From Podocnemis expansa (Eukaryota > Chordata > Testudines > Podocnemididae), in the NCBI GenBank assembly GCA_007922195.1, contig ML682126.1:1324233-1388232 (forward strand): a stretch of 64,000 bases of DNA, in the 5' to 3' direction. The notes below the pieces were generated by a model, which saw only the letters and a program-made list of their open reading frames with translations, did not search any database and had not been told where the DNA came from. Shown here in pieces: positions 11,101-22,439 of the stretch (position 1 is the first letter of the stretch; the number at the start of each line of letters is the position of its first letter). A program made the translations under genes and the position numbers.

Positions 11101-11152
11101 TCTATTCTCTATAACAGCCAAGAGAGGTGACTATGCAGCCTCCTTTTGTAAA

Positions 11153-11390
11153 TGTCCAAAGGGATAGCCATGTTAGTATAGTCCAGCAAAAAAAAAAAAA
11201 AAAAACCCAAGGAGTCGTGTAGCACTTTAAGTCTAATGGATTCATTTTTCTCATGAGCTTTTGTGGGAGAAAATCCTACTTCGTCAGATGCTTTGAAGCT
11301 TCTGACAAAGTGGGATTTTTCTCCCACAAAGGCTCATGCGAAAAATAAATCCGTTAGTCTTAAAGTGCCAAACAACTCCTTGGTTTTTTT
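11153..11390. repeat. Inverted pair of Penelope-like tails
   Basis: 11153-11300 is a minus-oriented tail (CCAAAGGGATAGCCATGTTAG at the left edge, then an A-run and CACTTTAAGTCTAATGG). 11301-11390 is a second copy in plus orientation (CTGACAAAGTGGGATTTTTC, then TTAGTCTTAAAGTGCC). They meet at their inner ends with only a few bases between, making a large imperfect palindrome. Confidence 0.7.
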
Positions 11391-11825
11391 CTCCTTTCTT
11401 AAACCTCCAAAGAAGGAGCTTCTCAGATCTCACAAGACATTATCCCACTGTGAGGAAGTTGCATTTTGTCATAGATTCTTGATAAAATCTTGCTGAAACC
11501 ATTCACTGTTGCATTGTTCTTGCAGACAAGAATCTTTTAGTGAGATTTACTGTAAATCTTCAGTTCTGTATCTTGAACCCAGTGCATCATGTTCTGCTCT
11601 CTGTGGCAAGAGAGACCAAATTTTCTCCATCTCTTTTATAGCAGTCTTTCAATTATCTAAAGACAGCTGTCATCCCTTCTTTTCAAACTAAATGTATTCA
11701 GTTCATTCACACATAGCTCATATGTCTGTGTTCAATACCTTTGAGCATCTCTATCTATTACCTCTGGATTCTTGCCAGTTTCTCCACACCCTTTCTATGC
11801 ATTTTCCACAGGGGTAACTGTGTCA
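11391..11825. other. Unassigned DNA
   Basis: No gene or named repeat recognised. Short open frames here have no supporting features. Confidence 0.35.
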
Positions 11826-11945
11826 GGCTAGTTCAATGAAACAAACAAGAAGTCTACTGGCACTTTTAAAGACTAGCAAATGTACTTAGTGTTTGAGTGG
11901 GGGAAAATCCCGCTCTGTCAGATGTTTGAAGATGGAGAACTTATA
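11826..11945 (-). repeat. Penelope-like tail fragment
   Basis: A degenerate minus-oriented tail, with TCAGGCTAGTTCAATGAAAC, GGCACTTTTAAAGACTAGC, and AAAATCCCGCTCTGTCAGATG. Confidence 0.6.
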
Positions 11946-12144
11946 AAACTCCTCTCGGTGATCTTTTCGTTAGCCACTTTTTTGTCCATTTAAAATATCC
12001 TGTTTTTGTATATCTAAATATTTTCCCTGCTAATTCAAAAGCATCACAGAAGCCAAGGTCTGTTGTATCTGTGCAGTTCCCTTAACCAACCCAAGTAAAA
12101 CTCTTATTAGAGGATGATATGGAGTTTATTTGGGAAACCAAGTT

Positions 12145-12605
12145 CCAAAGGTGTAGGTCAGCAAAACAAACAAGGAGTCCTTTGGCATTTGAAGACTAAC
12201 ACATTTATTTATCGCATGAGCTTTCATGGGCGAAAATCCCAGTTCATTAGATGGTTTGAAGATGGGGAATACAGAACGGGAAGGAAATAAATGCAGGGAA
12301 GTGTAAGTTGTGAGATCAGGTCATGCTGTAACAGCAAAACAAAGTAGTTATTAAGATTGAAACGCTGGGAAACACCAAATAGAGGAAGGTCAGGTCAAAT
12401 CACCTGTTGTAATGGGAAAAGAACCCATTCTCAACTATTTAAGCCTGCTTTCACACAAGTGAATAGGCATATCAATTCCAATTCTGCAGTTTCTTTTTGA
12501 AGCCTTGATGTGTTACCTATTTGCTTGAAGACAACTAGTAATAAATCAACAGAGTGATTAAGAAAAAGGAAGTGCTCAGCTACTGGTTTTTAAATGTTGT
12601 GATTT
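12145..12605 (-). repeat. Penelope-like element, 3' part
   Basis: Minus-oriented tail (12150-12260) followed by the 3' region found in the copies at 12612 and 36595: GTAATGGGAAAAGAACCCA, TTTAAGCCTGCTTTCACAC, TTTCTTTTTGAAGCC, and GGAAGTGCTCAGCTACTGG. The copy stops before the GIY-YIG coding region. Confidence 0.7.
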
Positions 12606-12611
12606 TTTATT

Positions 12612-13330
12612 TCAAAAGAGATAGCCATGTTAGTCTAGTCCAGTAAAAAAACAAGGAGCTGTGTGGCACTTTAAGACTAACAGATTTATTTTTTGCATGA
12701 GCTTTCGTGGGAGAAGATCCCACTTCCTCAGATGCTTCGAAGATGGGTGAACTTACAGAAAGGAATGAAACTAAATGCAAGGGGATGTAAAAAGGATCAG
12801 GTCATAAAGTAACAGCAAATCAGAGCAGTTTACAGGCTCAAACCATGGGAAACCTGAAGTCAAATTATCCTTTGTAATGGGAAAAAAACCCATAGTCTCG
12901 ATTAAGTCCTGCTTTCACAGAATTTAGCTCGCATATTAATTCGAGTTCAGCTGTTTCTTTTTGAAGTCTTGATGTCCCAGGTACAGCTCTAATGACAGTC
13001 GTTAACAAATCCATCATTGAGTGATTAGGAAGATGGAAGTGCTCAGCAACTGGTTTCTTTGTTCTTTAATTTCTGATATCAGCTCTGTGCTCATTCAGTC
13101 TCTTACAAAGCGATCGTCCTGTTTGTCCAATATATAAGGTGTAGGGGCATTTCTTGCACATGATGGCATAGACCACATTAGTAGATGAGCAAGTAAATGA
13201 GCCTTTGATGGAGTAGCAGGCTTGATTAGGACCTATGATGGTGTCTGTTGTGCAGATATGTGGGCAGACTTGGCAGTGTGGTTTTTTTTGCAGGCACAGA
13301 GCTTGCTCCCCCCTCCCCCCCCCCAGCATG
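12612..13330 (-). mobile_element. Penelope-like element, 5'-truncated, with GIY-YIG coding end
   Basis: The minus strand runs from a GIY-YIG coding segment through a 3' untranslated region to the family tail, whose outer edge is at 12612-12650 with GATAGCCATGTTAGTCTAG. It is truncated just upstream of the cysteine-rich motif near 13310, where a C-run begins. The best related copy, at 36595-37970, extends further into the reverse transcriptase. Confidence 0.8.
13066..13329 (-). pseudogene. GIY-YIG endonuclease fragment of a Penelope-like element
   Basis: Penelope-like elements carry a reverse transcriptase followed by a GIY-YIG endonuclease used for integration. This open frame shows a cysteine and histidine motif (CQVCPHI at residues 21-27), then YSIKGSFTCSSTNVVYAIMC and the GIY-YIG core with LYIGQTGRSLCKRLNEHRADI. 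In this family the usual G-I-Y and Y-I-G signature is represented by VVYAIMC and LYIGQTGRS. The RT domain is missing because the copy is 5'-truncated. The frame's ATG is in flanking or linker sequence, so it is not a genuine start. Confidence 0.8.
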
Positions 13331-14099
13331 TCAGAAATTGCTTTCCCCTTCTAATTGCTGCCTTCATTTTCCAACTAATCATGTTTTTTTCCCAATTTCC
13401 CCACTTTTTTGATGGAGGAATTGTGTCTTTCCAGCTCTAATAAACTCTTCTGAAAGATCTCTCAATTTAAATTCAGTTTATTCTGTCTCTTTGTGTTTGG
13501 CCATCTTCCCATTGCTTTTCTTGGAAATCCCCTTTATATCAGCCATATGTTCAGTTGAGACTGATTGACCAGACGAGTGCCTATACAAAAATGACTATTC
13601 TCTTTCCATTCCTTAGACCTCCAAACATGGTCTTTATTTTGGCCATTATGCACATCAGAAGGTCTTTCTGTGGAGCTGCTAAAAGTAAACACCCAGATCT
13701 TTTCCCGCAGGTGTGGTCTACTTGAAATGTTTCCCTCAGCACATGTCTTGACAAACTCTGGGTTTCTTCCACTCTCAGATTTTGAGCAGCTTGAAGGGTG
13801 AATGAGGAACTCCCAATGGCATGGTTTCTCACTATCAACCAGGTCAGACTGAGAGCATGAACTGGGTCTACCACTACAAGCATTAAACTTTAAATGTACC
13901 CCAAGACTCCTCCTTTGTTTTACTAAAAATGCCCTCACTTGTCTCAACCTCACCACTTTCTGACATCTTCTGTCTGAATCTATACACCCTATTTGATTTG
14001 CTGAAGTCATCTGACCTGATGCAGTGAAATGTAATCACAGGATTTATCTTCAGTCTCATACTGAGAGGATTTGTTTGTTTGTTTGTTTTTCCCTCATTA
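13331..14099. other. Unassigned, within the putative intron of receptor 1
   Basis: A 158-codon open frame on the minus strand (14010-13534) is present but resembles no family, has no paralogue here, and overlaps other frames. I do not call it a gene. Confidence 0.35.
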
Positions 14100-14220
14100 T
14101 AAGTTCTGTGCATTCTGGTATTTGATGAAGTGGGATATTTTCCATGATAGCTCATGCCATCTATCTATCTATCTATCTATCTATTGAATGTGTCACAACG
14201 GTCCTTGTTTGTTCTGCTGC
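14100..14220 (+). repeat. Degenerate Penelope-like tail with a (CTAT)n tract
   Basis: TTGATGAAGTGGGATATTTTCC, then AGCTCATGCC, a CTAT tetranucleotide tract at 14159-14184, and GTCCTTGTTTGTTCTGCTGCA. The expected AATAAAT segment of the tail has been replaced by the tetranucleotide tract. Confidence 0.5.
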
Positions 14221-15991
14221 ATTAGACTGACATCTTTAGCCTGTGTTTAATTTCATTATGGACCACTGATGAATAATCAGCTTCAGCACCTTTGTTTTCT
14301 ACTGGAGTCTCTGACCGTTTCCCACATCACAACATGTAGGAAATAGACTCAGAGATGGAACTGACGTTATTAGGTCAGGTGTTTATAATTCATTTTTCTG
14401 AATCTCCATTTCCTGTGTGTGATGAGTGACCAACCTGCTGTAGAAAAGGGTTTCCTTTTATCCTTCATTTCTCACGTGACAACAGTGTAAGCAAGGTCTG
14501 CGTCGCCCCACATTACAGAGCCAGCTGAAAGGGGACCACCGTATTTGTATAGGCACAGTATCTGCCTAAGCCCACCTAGGTGCTCACAGGATGGGAAATG
14601 GTTAGTTAGGCCGGTGTGCCTAACTAACAAATCACATTTGTGCTGGTTAAAGGTGTAAAGAAATATTGCTTTCCCCACCCCAATTATATGGACAACCAGC
14701 AGCAGAACTGAGCTGGGCCTGTTTTGCTCCCGTCTCAAGAGGGCTCTGAGAGTGAGGGTTTCACATGCCAGACACAGTGAAAGCAGAGGAGACGGGAAAG
14801 ACTAACTGCACAGGCTCTGACAAGAGCTGCCCTCAGGTATGCTCTGAATTCCTCTTCCACTGATCAAAGATACAGCCCATGCAGTTCCTCTGTGGGTCTT
14901 TTGTTTTATTGTTGTTTTTGCTTTTGTTTTTGTTAAAAGCAGGGACCGACTGCCTGCATCATCTGTAATGTTTCCGGCAACAGTGGCCAGCAGAGATTGC
15001 TAGACAGCCCCGGAATTGGAAAGGTGAATGGTGCACCTATGATAGTCTGTAGGCAAGGGAAAGTGAAACAGAAGAGGAGAAGGACATGCCCCACATATTC
15101 TGGGGTGGGGTGGGTTCAGCTCATTGGTTTCATTCCTTGTATTGAAGGTTAACTTCCTACACTCAGGCACTGTGCTTGCAAGAGTGGAAGTTTTGCCTTT
15201 TCAGGGACCACAGTGGATAACTTGTGATCTCCCAGGTCACTGAGCTGGGGCTTGAACCAGTTGGGCATTGTATTACTGACATGAGCCTCTGGATACTGTT
15301 CCTACCAACTCATGTTACACTGGAATAAACAAACATGTCATGTCAAAGATACTCATGAAATACTAAATAGAGTTCACTGGTTGGTTTATAGAAGTAAAAG
15401 GCTAATCAGGAGTTAGAAGGGATCATTATTTAATGGGTATCAAAGAAGGAATTGCTGAAATGTAAGTCTTAGGGGCTGAGGCCTGGAAAATGTTAGTTTA
15501 GCTACTGTAGGCATCAGAGATATGAGAAGCAGAGATACATATGTGGCCCAAAACCAGACTGATGATGTAGGATAATGGGAAAAGATGATCAGAAGATTAA
15601 TTAGAAATAACCAAAATGTTCTACAAACATATTTCTCTCTAGCATGTGCCTTAACAATAGGCTAGATATTGGGCATCAGTGATAATAAAATTTAAGAAAT
15701 TAGACAAAACATGTAAGAAACAGGGTACCTCAAGTTTCTGTGGACACCAGAAAATAAGGAGAAAGAGGCTTCACATTTTCATAGAAATGCCCCAAATGTA
15801 CATATAGGCAGAGAAGACAATATGAAAAAAGATGACCAAATTGCAAAAATTGATCTTATTACAGGAGAACTTCAACAAGAAATATTCCCTGCTGAAATTC
15901 AATCCAAGACAGACTCATCAAATGACAATACTAGCACAGAGGTATCAGTCTGTATGTGGGGGTGGAAATAGCTAGGAATTGTACATGCTGT
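14221..15991. other. Unassigned, within the putative intron of receptor 1
   Basis: No gene recognised. It contains a perfect hairpin at 14601-14628 (11-base arms GTTAGTTAGGC and GCCTAACTAAC around 6 bases). It also contains a donor-like CCTCAG|GTATGC near 14835 that could belong to an alternative exon, though nothing else supports that. Confidence 0.35.
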
Positions 15992-16567
15992 CAGGGGTGT
16001 CGCTACACACAAATATTAGCGGGGGCCCAGCCCCCACTGGCAGCTGGGGCCGTGATCTGTTCCCTTCCCCCCTGCTTGTTCCCCAAGCTCTTCCCAGCCC
16101 GTACCCCCGGCAGCCCCCTCTGAGACCTTCCCTAACTCCCTGGTCCCGCTGCTGGTCCTCACTGCCCCAGGCCAACCCCCTCCCCTACACCCTTTCCCCA
16201 CCAGGCCCATGTGCCTGCCCCTGGACTCCCAACTGACTCTTTTACCTGGCCACTGGAGGGAGAGCGGGGCCACGGCAGCAGCTGAGGCTCCCAGCATGAC
16301 CCTGCTCTGAGGATGCTCAGAGCAGTGTCAGGCTAGGGCGGGAGTTTGCTGAACTCCCAGGCCCAGCCTGAGGCAGCTCCCAACCAGTGGGAAGACTCTG
16401 TCTTCTGGCTGGCTACAGGCCACGACAGCCAGCTGCCAGGCAGTGTTCCCTGTGCAGGGGCATGACGGTACACCCCTCCAGTTTAGTGCTGTGCTACTCA
16501 GGGGCTGGCCCTCAGTATTGGGGGGGGCTGAAGCCCCCCGGAGCACCCCCTGCCAGCAACGCCACTG
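15992..16567. mobile_element. Non-autonomous hAT element, 576 bp
   Basis: The ends are inverted repeats, CAGGGGTGTCGCT at the left and AGCAACGCCACTG at the right (10 of 13 pairing). They are flanked by 8-bp target duplications CATGCTGT (15984-15991) and TATGCTGT (16568-16575), one mismatch apart. The GC-rich interior has no transposase; overlapping open frames there reflect composition. Confidence 0.8.
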
Positions 16568-16876
16568 TATGCTGTGACATTCCTGACTTCATTGGAGACT
16601 TCCATATTAACCCATAAACAATATTAGTACTTATTCCTGTGACTGTCTATGTTCCTTGTCTAGTCCTTCATAGATTCTTGTGAGCTATGTCTTTAAGACA
16701 AGCAGTGGTACCTTTGTTGAACTAGACAGTGAAAACTTCAGAACTGAATCCACAGATGTTCTATTAAATCATCCCTAAATTTATTTTAAATCAAACTAAA
16801 ATATTAAATGTTTCCCCTGAGAAGAAGCTGACCCTTTGTCATATAGCATCTCATTTTTAACAATGTCTTTTCACCC
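16568..16876. other. Intron end upstream of receptor 1
   Basis: AT-rich, without coding signs. The last part leads into the polypyrimidine tract of the acceptor described next. Confidence 0.4.
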
Positions 16877-16996
16877 AGGCATTTGCACTGCGACCATCAC
16901 CCTTGATCATGGGCACATAGAGGAAGTAAAAAGAACCTACAACCTATTCAGGACACACGGTTCTGCCTCAGACTCTGACACCTCATCTGCTATACC
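16864..16996 (+). promoter_or_regulatory. Splice acceptor and 118-nt 5' leader of the plus-strand odorant receptor
   Basis: TGTCTTTTCACCCAG ends with AG at 16877-16878, followed by GCATTTGCACTG. The leader from 16879 to the ATG at 16997 is 118 nt. The minus-strand receptor has a matching acceptor (CTGTCTCTCCATCCAG) with the same GCATTTG start and also exactly 118 nt of leader. The two leaders are clearly similar in sequence. Odorant receptor genes usually have the whole coding sequence in one exon preceded by non-coding exons, so this fits the 3' exon boundary. Confidence 0.65.
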
Positions 16997-17980
16997 ATGT
17001 CATATACTAACATATCTGACTTCACCAACCTGTCTACCTTCATCCTGCTGGGCATTCCTGGGCTAGAGGCTTTACACATCTGGTTCTCCATCCCCTTCTG
17101 CGCCATGTATATGATAGCCATCTTGGGGAACTGCACCATCCTATGCATTGTGAGGGTAGAACCGAGCCTCCAATCACCCACGTACTATTTCCTCTGCATG
17201 CTGGCTGCCACTGACCTGGTCTTGTCTACGTCCACCCTCCCCAAAATGCTGAGCATCTTCTGGTTCAATTCCAGGGAGATACACTTCAGTGCCTGTCTCA
17301 CCCAGTTCTATTTCATTCACTGCTTCTCTGTGATGGAGTCAGGGATCCTTGTGGCCCTGGGTTTGGATCGCTATGTGGCTATCTGTTATCCCCTGAGATA
17401 TTCCACCATCCTGACAAACTCCATGGTTGCCATGATCAGCCTGGGACTTCTGCTGCGGGGTGTCTTGTTCTTGCTACCCCTTCCCTTCCTGGCAAGGAGG
17501 TTGCCCTACTGCAGAACCAATGTCATTGCCCACACATACTGTGAACACATAGCCCTGATTAAGCTAGCCTGTGCTGACATCAGCATCAGCAACTACTATG
17601 GCAGCTTGGTGACATTCTTAGTAACTTGCCCAGATATCTCCTTTATCACCTTCTCCTATATTCAGATTCTCAGGGCCATCTTCAGCCTCCCCACAAAGCA
17701 CGCTCGACTCAAAACTTTTGGCACGTGTGGCTCCCACCTCTGTGTCATCTTAGCCTTTAGTATTCCAGGTTTCTTCTCTTTCTTTACACACCGGTTTGGC
17801 CAGAGCGTGCCACTGCATTTCCACATCATCACTGCCAACGTGCACCTCCTGGTGCCCCCCATGCTCAATCCCATCATCTATGGGGTGAGGACCAAACAGA
17901 TACGGGTCAGGTTGATCCAGCTCTTTACTCATAACAGGACCTGTCGGTGCCCTTGTTCTAAGGCTGAGCTTCAGTGGTGA
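16997..17980 (+). CDS. Odorant receptor, class I, OR52-like (327 aa)
   Basis: A seven-helix G-protein-coupled receptor that would detect odorants in olfactory cilia and signal through Golf and adenylate cyclase (family knowledge). The single open frame is intact. N-terminal glycosylation sites are N5-I-S and N11-L-S. Class I features are GIPGLE (19-24), TM1 GN (44-45), and PTYYFLCMLA at the start of TM2 (61-70). MESG (113-116) and DRYVAICYPLRY (124-135) mark TM3 and loop 2. C100 pairs with a cysteine of the second extracellular loop, where C172, C182 and C192 are present. KTFGTCGSHLCVI (239-251) opens TM6 and PMLNPIIYGVRTK (288-300) closes TM7. The cysteine-containing C-terminal tail (to residue 327) is about 12 residues longer than that of the minus-strand paralogue. 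The ATG is supported by family start position and the leader shared with the paralogue. The OR52 placement is by recognition, not phylogeny. Confidence 0.93.
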   Translation: MSYTNISDFTNLSTFILLGIPGLEALHIWFSIPFCAMYMIAILGNCTILCIVRVEPSLQSPTYYFLCMLAATDLVLSTSTLPKMLSIFWFNSREIHFSACLTQFYFIHCFSVMESGILVALGLDRYVAICYPLRYSTILTNSMVAMISLGLLLRGVLFLLPLPFLARRLPYCRTNVIAHTYCEHIALIKLACADISISNYYGSLVTFLVTCPDISFITFSYIQILRAIFSLPTKHARLKTFGTCGSHLCVILAFSIPGFFSFFTHRFGQSVPLHFHIITANVHLLVPPMLNPIIYGVRTKQIRVRLIQLFTHNRTCRCPCSKAELQW

Positions 17981-18904
17981 GCTGGCTGGGGACCTGGTGC
18001 TAATGTTGAGAAATAGGTAGATGTGTTCAATAATTATTTTAGTTCTTATCCAGAAAGAAGCAGTCTGATGTACTAGTATCATATGAGGTTTCTGAACCCT
18101 TCCAGTCCATTAGCTATCATGGAGGATGTCAAAAAAACATTTCCTAGGAAATAAATCTTTTCAAATGGAAAACTGGAAACAAACTTCATCACTGGCATTT
18201 CCACTTCCATCTAGAAAACTTGCAGCTGGGAGTAAAAATCCTCCACCCACTTATGGACATTTTGAATGAATCTTGAAATTCTGTGAAAACTCCAGGTTAG
18301 CCTGGAGGAGTACTCATGGATCACCAGTAGTTCTAAAGGGTGAGCAAGAGGACACAAGTAACTATAGGTTGTTTTGCCTGACTTCCATGGTGGGAAAAAC
18401 AGTGGGAAAGCTGATATGGGATTAAGTAAAAATTTAAGTGTAGTAATAGAGCTAGATAACAAGAGGGTCACTAATCAAGGGGAGAAAGGCAGAGCAAGAT
18501 GCTGTGGATGAAAGCTGAAGCCTGAAAAAATTCCTATGAATATAAGACCAGGAACAATTCAAATAAATATAAAACAGTGTTTAACAGGGAGGCGGGGGCG
18601 GGGGCTAATGCCTGTTATAAAATTGAAGGGATGTGCTGGATTCTCCAAGTCTTCATATCTTCATTTCAAAACTACTTGTTTTCCTGGAAGATACGATTGT
18701 GAGGTTCTCTAAACACAAATTCTAAAGTGGCTCTGCTTCAGCACTTCAATGTAAACATTCCCTAAACTAACACTCCACATGGGTCACCTAATTCTCTGAG
18801 CTGGAGGATATCTGTGGAAAACTTGGAGCAACTGAATGATAACTTTTCTCTGCACCTGCTCCTTTTTTACAGGACTGGGGTTGATGAGAACATTAGAAGT
18901 GTTG
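17981..18904. other. 3' flank of receptor 1 and unassigned DNA
   Basis: Possible poly(A) signals include AATAAA near 18150 (GGAAATAAATC). No other gene seen. 18700-18790 resembles a decayed short element also visible near 53030-53110. Confidence 0.4.
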
Positions 18905-19465
18905 CCTGCAGATGGAGGAATGTGATTATTCCCCTCTATACAGCGCTGGTGAGGCCACATCTGGAATACTGTATCCAGTTTTGGGCTCCATGCTACAGAA
19001 TTATGTTGACAAATTAGAAAGAGTCCAGTGGAGGACAACAAAAATGGTTAGGGGTTGGGGCACATTGCTTACGAGGAAAGACTATTTCCTTCAGGCTTAC
19101 TTCATCTGCAGAAGAGAAGACTATGGAGGGATTTGATAACCTTCAGCTACTCAAAGGGATGCTCCAAAGAGGAAGGAGCTAGGCTGTTCGCAGTAGTAAA
19201 GGACAGAACTAGGAGCAATGGTTTCTAGCTGCAGCCAGGACAGTTGAGGCTGGGTATTAGGAAAACCTTTCTCACTAGAAGGATTATGAAGCACTGGAAC
19301 TGGTTACTTAGGGAGGTGGTGGAATCTCCATCTTTGGAAACATTTAAGTCCTGGTTAGAAAAAACTCTGACTGGGATGATTTAGTGGGAGCAGTCCTGCT
19401 TTTTTCAGGGGGTTGGACTAGATGACCTCATGAGGTCCATTCGAACCCTAAGATTTTATGATTCT
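18905..19465 (+). repeat. CR1 LINE 3' fragment
   Basis: It begins in the C-terminal RT region (CCCCTCTATACAGCGCTGGTG, CTGGAATACTGTATCCAG) and ends in the CR1 tail GGGGGTTGGACTAGATGACC and GATTTTATGATTCTA. Frameshifted throughout. Confidence 0.85.
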
Positions 19466-19669
19466 AAGATAGAGTGGAGGATTGACGAGATGATGGATGG
19501 ATTTTGGGCAGAACTTTCAGTTGCCCTTTTGACAGCTGATCTTCAAAATCAGTGAGGACTCACTCAGATCCCATGGTAGAGGAATGGTGAACTCCAGTAT
19601 TGCTGTAGAAGGCCCAAGAGTAGACGGCCCCTTCTAGTGCATGAGAAACAAGGCAGTGTAAGGGAATCA
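19466..19669. other. Unassigned DNA
   Basis: No recognised content. Confidence 0.3.
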
Positions 19670-19770
19670 AAAAAAGAACCAAGTCGTCATGTGGCACTTA
19701 AAGACTAACAGATTTATTTTTCAGATAAGCTTTCATGGGAGAAAATCCCACTTTGTCAGATGCTTTTTCG
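19670..19770 (-). repeat. Penelope-like tail fragment
   Basis: Contains GGCACTTAAAGACTAACAG, TTTATTTTTC, AGCTTTCATGGGAGAAAATC and CACTTTGTCAGATGC in minus orientation. Confidence 0.75.
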
Positions 19771-20742
19771 GAAACTGGGGTGACCAACAGTAGCTTCAGA
19801 ACTTTCAGTTGAGAAAACAAACTTTAACAGAAGTGTAAAGAGCTCACTCCAACCCTCTGGCACCCAAGACCCTTGAGTCACATAAACGAGACCAGTGCAA
19901 TAAAGGTGGCTTCTGCCATATGAAAGATGGCAACACCAGACATTGCAAACCACTGTACGATTGGAAGTGCACCGGTGGAGTTGTGGCAGTGTGTGTTTGT
20001 GATGCAGGAAACTACTCACAGGTGGTTGCCAAAAATATAATTTCTAAAATAATAGCAAGACTTTAGATGCTGGGTTTTCAAGCTGTGTAGGGGCCACTGA
20101 TGGCACACACAACCCAACATTTTGCCCACCAAAGGGGGTGAGTGAAGATGGGAATTGCAGGTTGTTCTGCCACACTTAGGGGGACCCACAGAGGCAAATT
20201 CCTGAATATCGACATGTCAATGACAGGATTTCAAGGATGCACTAAGGAAATTGAGAGTGCACTTGAAATGACAGTGTTTCATCCAGTGAGTCTGTGACAG
20301 CAGTCATCTGGGGTGCCCCCCAGGCCCAGTGCTAGCTTCACTACAGAAACTAAAGCCCAACAGCAGGGACTGTGGACAAGGGACATCAGTTAATGAGCTG
20401 GTGGCTCTGGAATGGCTGCCAAGTCCCTCTTTGGAAGGCTGAAAGCGCATCAGTGCGACCTAGAGACCCATCTGGCTGCAAATGTGTCCAGCGAAATTAT
20501 TCTAATCATTGCCTGCACTAAAACTTTGGCTTAAAGTGGAATGCTTCTGTCCCACATGGATGCTGCACAGCGTTGGTTTACACACTGTGTATAGGCAGTT
20601 AGATCCCACCCACATGACGTGGGTGGTAACTCCTAGTGAGGAGGGGAAATCAGGGATGCTGTACGTTCTTTTATTTTGGCACAAGAGGCAGCATATAACA
20701 ACCTGTCCTGAGGGCCACTGTGCCACCCCACCAGCTTATAGC
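19771..20742. other. Unassigned DNA
   Basis: No gene recognised. Several 70-90 codon open frames lack any family resemblance. Confidence 0.35.
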
Positions 20743-21011
20743 CAGGGCTGGATTTCCCATTAGGTACTCTAGGCACAGTGCCTAGGGCCTATGAAATTTT
20801 TAGGGCCAAAGAATGATGGAAAAAATTTAAAAAGCAGAAAAAATGAGGAAAAAATATGGAGAAAAGATTGAGAGACAGAAATTTAATGCAACTAAAACTT
20901 CAAAATTATATTTCAAAAACATAATTCCAGAATTTCTAGGCATTTCCTAAGAAAGTTTCTTTCTTTGGAGTGAAAATGCCTAGGGCCTATGCACACCAAA
21001 ATCCTGCCTTG
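20743..21011. mobile_element. Non-autonomous hAT element, 269 bp
   Basis: The inverted ends are CAGGGCTGGATTT at left and AAATCCTGCCTTG at right (11 of 13 pairing). The 8-bp target duplications are CTTATAGC (20735-20742) and CTTGTAGC (21012-21019), one mismatch. TGCCTAGGGCCTATG occurs near both ends. The middle is A-rich and non-coding. Confidence 0.8.
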
Positions 21012-22439
21012 CTTGTAGCCCTTGATTATACTCATATGTAGCTTGCCTTCAAATATTACTGTCTATCTTATTCCATATACATATATCTTGCCTTAAAAAT
21101 TTTAGCAATTCTGGTTTATACTATTTGACTTGGCATAAGTAAGTAAGTTAGCATATCTTTTTTACGAGAAGCTGATAATGCAAGAAACCTGCAAGCCTTG
21201 TAGAAATGACAAGTCTATAGGCAATAGCTTTGCACTAGGAGGCAGGTGGTAACTGTGAAGCAAAAATATCTGTGAAAGGTGAATCTGTGTTCCAGAGTCT
21301 TTGATGAAAACCCTCAGATAAGCTACTTTGGATCACTTATGTGGGCCAACAGGTGAGTAACAAGTGGAGGGAAGACCTGTGACATTTCTGTAGAACCCCA
21401 CAAAACCCATAAAATTCATGAATAGAAATATGGGAAAGGTGAAGTGGATGTTCTAATAGAGAGAATAATCAATTATAGGCATGAATCTACGAACCAATGG
21501 CCTAAAAGCACTCCAACAATTTTAAGGTCAAGACTCATATTTCGGTAAGGAAGGATCAGATAATTTATCTCATTTTTAGAGGGATATAAAGGTATTGAGC
21601 TTGCTACATGTAAGAAAAGATATTTAAGGCCTAACATATGGGAGAGAATTAGAAGCTTCCATTTCCTTAAACATGAGCTCAACTTTCGATTTTCACAGAC
21701 CTACAAACTTACTTTCTCTTACATCGTCTATTGTTTTATCTTAGTTCAACATATCAGGGATGGCAGGCTCTGAATTCAAACTGAAGCATCAAAACTCTTA
21801 CTTCAGGGGAATGCAAGTATAAATTACATGTATGCTCTTTTACAGAAATCATTACTTGTTACAGCTTATTATTATTAACTGTATAGGATTTGCTGGATGT
21901 ATTGATGTATATGCTGCCATTTCATTATACATTTATCAATTAGTATTCTTCTCTGTTATACGCTCCATGCTTTTAGCAATAAAAAAAATTGTTTTAAAAT
22001 CGTTTAAATCTGTGTACTTCCGCTCATCCCTGGGAGTAGTAAATAGCAGATTGGTTTCAGTCTTGATTTATCTGTGGTCAGGTCCAGACTAGAACCTCAT
22101 CCTGCAAACTGGCTTGATAAAATCACTATTGGCTATTCTAAATTCTGAAGTAATTATAAAATTTGGTACCAGCTGCTAGGAAAGTCCATGATGGACCATT
22201 GGCACATACCGATGGAGTTGCTTAATTAGGTACTGGTTTTGCTCCTCTGGAACCAACGGTCATTAACTGTTCATTTCTGGGATGATTCATATAATATGGA
22301 GTGTTAGTGCAGGACCCCTCCAAGAGGATAGCACTAGGGGCTGGGTTTACGTTATGGAAGAGGGCAGCCAAGTCAGAGCACACCCACTGAACATGCTTGT
22401 TTACCAGACCCTGTTGTCTGAGCAGCTTTTACAGAGAAG
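21012..22439. other. Unassigned AT-rich DNA
   Basis: No gene or named repeat recognised. Nothing conserved with the rest of the window. Confidence 0.35.

Noticed and set aside
13534..14010. 158-codon open frame, minus strand
   Set aside because: No family resemblance, no supporting signals, overlaps other frames.
15225..15310. tRNA-like stretch with TTGAACCAG (box B complement)
   Set aside because: No convincing box A, no folded cloverleaf and no SINE tail; too weak to call.
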